Assembly: GCA_020002185.1 (NCBI GenBank)
Contig: JAHLWY010000248.1
Span: 1-64,000 of the forward strand
DNA length: 64,000 nt
Direction: 5' to 3'
Source: Paraescarpia echinospica
Taxonomy: Eukaryota > Annelida > Polychaeta > Sabellida > Siboglinidae
In this document: piece by piece, positions 59,061 to 64,000 of the stretch
Position numbering within the stretch: the first letter of the stretch is position 1
How the letters are laid out: every line of letters starts with the position of its first letter
Notes under the pieces: model-generated
The model's database searches: none
Seen by the model: the letters and a program-made list of their open reading frames with translations, nothing else
Told to the model about the DNA's origin: nothing
Position numbers and translations under genes: made by a program

Positions 59061-62000
59061 TGAGGATAGGAGACAGACACTAGGTTGACTATATGTGATG
59101 TTGTTGTCCACTTGTTTCCCTCTGTGTTCGGGGTGATGTTGGTCTTGATAGGAGACAGCCACTGGGTTGACTATAATTGTTGTTGTTGTCCTCTTGTTTC
59201 CCTGTGTGTTCAAGGTGAGGTTGGTCTCGATAGGAGACAGACAGTGGGTTATTATAATTGTTGTTGTTGTCCTCTTGTTTCCCTGTGTGTTCAGGGTGAG
59301 GTTGGTCTCCATAGGAGACAGACAGTGGGTTGACTATAATTGTTGTTGTTGTCCTCTTGAATCCCTGTGTGTTATGTATGACGTTGGTCTCGATAGGAGA
59401 CAGGCAGTGGGCTGACTATAATTGTTGTTGTTGTCCTTTTGTTTCCCTGTGTTCGGGGTGACGTTGGTTTCGATAGGAGACAGACAGTGGGCTGACTATC
59501 AATGTTGTTGTTGTCCTCTTGTTTCCCTGTGTTTGGGGTGAGGTTGGCGTCGATAGGAGACAGACAGTGGTTTGACTAAAATTGTTTTCCTGTGTGTTCA
59601 GGGTGAGGTTGATCTCGATAGGAGATAGACAGTGGGCTGACTGTAATTGTTGTTGTTGTCCTCTTCTTTCCCAGTGTGTCCGTGGTGACGTTGGTCTCGA
59701 TAGGAGACAGAGAGTGAGCTGACTATAATTGTAGTTGTTGTCCTCTTGTTTCCCTGTGTGTACGGGGAGATGTTGGTTTCGATAGGAGACAGACAGTGGG
59801 CGGACTATCAATGTTGTTGTTGTCCTCTTGTTTCCCTGTGTTTGGGGTGAGGTTGGCGTCGATAGGAGACAGACAGTGGGTTGACTAAAATTGTTTCCCT
59901 GTGTGTTCAGGGTGAGATTGGTCTCGATAGGAGACAGACAGTGGATTGACTATAATTCTTGTTGTTGTCCTCTTGATTCCCTGTGTGTTCGGAGTGAGAT
60001 TGGTCTCAATAGGAGACAGACAGAGGGCTGACTATAAATGTTGTTGATATCCGCTTGTTTCCCTGTGTGTTCGGGATGTAGTTGGTCTCGATAGGAGACA
60101 GACAGTGGGTTGATTATAATTTTTTTTTTGTCCTCTTGTTTCTCTGTGTTCGGGATGACGTTGGTCTCGATAGGAGACAGACAGAAGGATGACTATAATT
60201 GTTGTTTATATCCTCTTATTTCCCTGTTTTCAGGATGACTTTGGTCTCGATAGGAGACAGACAGAGGGCTGATTATAATTGTTGTGGTTGTCCTCTTGTT
60301 TCCCTGTGTGTTCAGGGTGAGGTTGGTCTCGATAGGAGACAGACAGTGGATTGACTATAATTCTTGTTGTTGTCCTCTTGATTCCCTGTGTGTTCGGAAT
60401 GAGTTTGGTCTCAATAGGAGACAGACAGAGGGCTGACTATAATTGTTGTTGATATCCGCTTGTTTCCCTGTGTGTTCGGGATGTAGTTGGTCTCGATAGG
60501 AGACAGACAGTGGGTTGATTATAATTGTTTTTGTTGTCCTCTTGTTTCTCTGTGTTCGGGGTGAGGTTGGCGTCGATAGGAGACAGACAGTGGGTTGACT
60601 AAAATTGTTTCCCTGTGTGTTCGGGGTGAGATTGGTCTCGATAGGAGACAGACAGTGGATTGACTATAATTCTTGTTGTTGTCCTCTTGATTCCCTGTGT
60701 GTTCGGAGTGAGATTGGTCTCAATAGGAGACAGACAGAGGGCTGACTATAATTGTTGTTGATATCCGCTTGTTTCCCTGTGTGTTCGGGATGTAGTTGGT
60801 CTCGATAGGAGACAGACAGTGGGTTGATTATAATTTTTTTTTGTCCTCTTGTTTCTCTGTGTTCGGGATGACGTTGGTCTCGATAGGAGACAGACAGAAG
60901 GATGACTATAATTGTTGTTTATATCCTCTTATTTCCCTGTGTTCAGGATGACTTTGGTCTCGATAGGAGACAGACAGAGGGCTGATTATAATTGTTGTGG
61001 TTGTCCTCTTGTTTCCCAGTTTTCGGGGTGACGTTGGTTTCGATAGGAGACAGGCAGTGGGTTGATTAAAATTGATTCCCTGTGTGTTCGGGGTGATGTT
61101 GGTCTCGTTAGGAGACAGACAGTGGGCTGACTATAATTGTTGTTGTCCTCTTGTTTCCCTGTGTTCGGGGTGAGGATAGGAGACAGACACTAGGTTGACT
61201 ATATGTGATGTTGTTGTCCACTTGTTTCCCTCTGTGTTCGGGGTGATGTTGGTCTTGATAGGAGACAGCCACTGGGTTGACTATAATTGTTGTTGTTGTC
61301 CTCTTGTTTCCCTGTGTGTTCATGGTGAGGTTGGTCTCGATAGGAGACAGACAGTGGGTTATTATAATTGTTGTTGTTGTCCTCTTGTTTCCCTGTGTGT
61401 TCAGGGTGAGGTTGGTCTCCATAGGAGACAGACAGTGGGTTGACTATAATTGTTGTTGTTGTCCTCTTGAATCCCTGTGTGTTATGTATGACGTTGGTCT
61501 CGATAGGAGACAGGCAGTGGGCTGACTATAATTGTTGTTGTTGTCCTTTTGTTTCCCTGTGTTCGGGGTGACGTTGGTTTCGATAGGAGACAGACAGTGG
61601 GCTGACTATCAATGTTGTTGTTGTCCTCTTGTTTCCCTGTGTTTGGGGTGAGGTTGGCGTCGATAGGAGACAGACAGTGGTTTGACTAAAATTGTTTTCC
61701 TGTGTGTTCAGGGTGAGGTTGATCTCGATAGGAGATAGACAGTGGGCTTACTGTAATTGTTGTTGTTGTCCTCTTCTTTCCCAGTGTGTCCGGGGTGACG
61801 TTGGTCTCGATAGGAGACAGAGAGTGAGCTGACTATAATTGTAGTTGTTGTCCTCTTGTTTCCCTGTGTGTACGGGGTGATGTTGGTTTCGATAGGAGAC
61901 AGACAGTGGGCGGACTATCAATGTTGTTGTTGTCCTCTTGTTTCCCTGTGTTTGGGGTGAGGTTGGCGTCGATAGGAGACAGACAGTGGGTTGACTAAAA

Positions 62001-64000
62001 TTGTTTCCCTGTGTGTTCGGGGTGAGATTGGTCTCGATAGGAGACAGACAGTGGATTGACTATAATTCTTGTTGTTGTCCTCTTGATTCCCTGTGTGTTC
62101 GGAGTGAGATTGGTCTCAATAGGAGACAGACAGAGGGCTGACTATAATTGTTGTTGATATCCGCTTGTTTCCCTGTGTGTTCGGGATGTAGTTGGTCTCG
62201 ATAGGAGACAGACAGTGGGTTGATTATAATTTTTTTGTTGTCCTCTTGTTTCTCTGTGTTCGGGATGACGTTGGTCTCGATAGGAGACAGACAGAAGGAT
62301 GACTATAATTGTTGTTTATATCCTCTTATTTCCCTGTGTTCAGGATGACTTTGGTCTCGATAGGAGACAGACAGAGGGCTGATTATAATTGTTGTGGTTG
62401 TCCTCTTGTTTCCCAGTTTTCGGGGTGACGTTGGTTTCGATAGGAGACAGGCAGTGGGTTGATTAAAATTGATTCCCTGTGTGTTCGGGGTGATGTTGGT
62501 CTCGATAGGAGACAGACAGTGGGCTGACTATAATTGTTGTTGTCCTCGTGTTTCCCTGTGTTCGGGGTGAGGATAGGAGACAGACATTAGGTTGACTATA
62601 TATGATGTTGTTGTCCACTTGTTTCCCTCTGTGTTCTGGGTGATGTTGGTCTTGATAGGAGACAGCCACTGGGTTGACTATAATTGTTGTTGTTGTCCTC
62701 TTGTTTCCCTGTGTGTTCATGGTGAGGTTGGTCTCGATAGGAGACAGACAGTGGGTTATTATAATTGTTGTTGTTGTCCTCTTATTTCCCTGTGTGTTCA
62801 GGGTGAGGTTGGTCTCCATAGGAGACAGACAGTGGGTTGACTATAATTGTTGTTGTTGTCCTCTTGAATCCCTGTGTGTTATGTATGACGTTGGTCTCGA
62901 TAAAACCAGGCAGTGGGCTGACTATAATTGTTGTTGTTGTCCTTTTGTTTCCCTGTGTTCGGGGTGACGTTGGTTTCGATAGGAGACAGACAGTGGGCTG
63001 ACTATCAATGTTGTTGTTGTCCTCTTGTTTCCCTGTGTTTGGGGTGAGGTTGGCGTCGATAGGAGACAGACAGTGGTTTGACTAAAATTGTTTTCCTGTG
63101 TGTTCAGGGTGAGGTTGATCTCGATAGGAGATAGACAGTGGGCTGACTGTAATTGTTGTTGTTGTCCTCTTCTTTCCCAGTGTGTCCGGGGTGACGTTGG
63201 TCTCGATAGGAGACAGAGAGTGAGCTGACTATAATTGTAGTTGTTGTCCTCTTGTTTCCCTGTGTGTACGGGGTGATGTTGGTTTCGATAGGAGACAGAC
63301 AGTTGGCGGACTATCAATGTTGTTGTTGTCCTCTTGTTTCCCTGTGTTTGGGGTGAGGTTGGCGTCGATAGGAGATAGACAGTGGGTTGACTAAAATTGT
63401 TTCCCTGTGTGTTCGGGGTGAGATTGGTCTCGATAGGAGACAGACAGTGGATTGACTATAATTCTTGTTGTTGTCCTCTTGATTCCCTGTGTGTTCGGAG
63501 TGAGATTGGTCTCAATAGGAGACAGACAGAGGGCTGACTATAATTGTTGTTGATATCCGCTTGTTTCCCTGTGTGTTCGGGATGTAGTTGGTCTCGATAG
63601 GAGACAGACAGTGGGTTGATTATAATTTTTTTGTTGTCCTCTTGTTTCTCTGTGTTCGGGATGACGTTGGTCTCGATAGGAGACAGACAGAAGGATGACT
63701 ATAATTGTTGTTTATATCCTCTTATTTCCCTGTGTTCAGGATGACTTTGGTCTCGATAGGAGACAGACAGAGGGCTGATTATAATTGTTGTGGTTGTCCT
63801 CTTGTTTCCCAGTTTTCGGGGTGACGTTGGTTTCGATAGGAGACAGGCAGTGGGTTGATTAAAATTGATTCCCTGTGTGTTCGGGGTGATGTTGGTCTCG
63901 ATAGGAGACAGACAGTGGGCTGACTATAATTGTTGTTGTCCTCTTGTTTCCCTGTGTTCGGGGTGAGGATAGGAGACAGACACTAGGTTGACTATATGTG
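59061..64000. repeat. Satellite higher-order repeat, ~1.40 kb (one 2.11-kb copy), open at the right edge
   Basis: The truncated monomer TGAGGATAGGAGACAGACA occurs at 59061, 61171, 62568 and 63964, giving spacings of 2110, 1397 and 1396 bases. The long first copy contains an extra ~0.7-kb block (about 60300-61000) that resembles its own preceding part. Copies differ by few substitutions and small indels, such as one at 62899, so homogenisation is recent. Confidence 0.93.

Larger units (their letters stand above)
26345..64000. repeat. Large satellite array, ~80-82-bp monomer with higher-order repeats, runs off the right edge
   Basis: The monomer is TTTCCCTGTGTGTTCGGGGT, then GA(C/G)GTTGGTCTCGATAGGA, GACAGACAGTGGGCTGACTA and TAATTGTTGTTGTTGTCCTC. 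The common lengths are 82 bases (for example 29561 to 29643) and 80 where one TG is missing. By length about 450-480 monomers are present. The most constant part is GTCTC-GATAG-GAGAC, a 5-bp dyad with a GGTCTC site in most copies. The most variable part is the GTT tract and the segment after GACAGACAG. Short monomers lacking the GTT tract (...GACTAAAATTGTTTCCCTG...) recur. Monomer variants are arranged in multi-kilobase higher-order units described separately. All open frames in this region (VSIGDRQ-like on plus, LSVSYRDQ-like on minus) are satellite by-products. Confidence 0.97.

Noticed and set aside
26793..63317. Dozens of 60-195-codon frames with VSIGDRQ or LSVSYRDQ motifs
   Set aside because: All are satellite monomer translations; lengths shift with monomer size and no frame runs through the array.
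26345..64000. CENP-B box in the satellite monomer (TTCGGGATGACG)
   Set aside because: It has TTCG but not the required A and CGGG at the right spacing.

Overview
This window looks like accessory, repeat-saturated nuclear DNA from a metazoan. Pointers are a spliced-gene signature, a CR1-type LINE with PHD-like and esterase ORF1 domains, a tRNA-derived SINE, a probable solo LTR and many microsatellites. The SINE body and tail resemble ones I associate with marine molluscs, so a gastropod or other lophotrochozoan is my best guess; this is inference, not proof. There are no bacterial-type genes or operons. By my estimate about three quarters of the window is tandem repeat.

Layout. 1-600: 97-bp repeats with a nested 52-bp expansion. 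844-958 (minus): the one credible host-gene piece, a first coding exon with a signal-peptide-like segment and a phase-1 splice donor. 1366-3300: microsatellites, a polypyrimidine tract and a SINE. 3373-5188: a 96-bp array. 5365-8309: a 70-bp array. 8585-10636: a candidate 2-kb solo LTR. 10663-11060: a decayed CR1/L2-type LINE tail. 11675-17570: three relatives of one dispersed element (A, B, C), each linked to simple or minisatellite DNA (18-bp, CAC-rich, 72-bp and 36-bp arrays). 17899-18222: a BED-type zinc-finger relic. 18290-22690: a nearly full-length but broken CR1-like LINE on the minus strand. 24157-25920: a 68-bp array. 26345-64000, continuing past the right edge: one very large satellite built on an ~80-82-bp monomer with multi-kilobase higher-order repeats.

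How the parts work together. There is no pathway here. The history is one of mobile elements seeding short repeats that then expanded locally. The clearest case is elements B and C: the same element carries two short motifs, and a different one has been amplified in each copy. Element C also holds an 18-bp perfect palindrome absent from its relatives, as expected from a template-switch mutation. The 37.6-kb satellite is the dominant feature. It has at least four higher-order periods (163 bp, ~1.40 kb, ~2.22 kb, ~2.5 kb) and one stretch (40963-41380) that looks like uncorrected long-read error rather than biology.

Limits: identities were judged by eye. Copy numbers are length divided by period, not exact counts. 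Family names rest on recognised motifs, with no database search.
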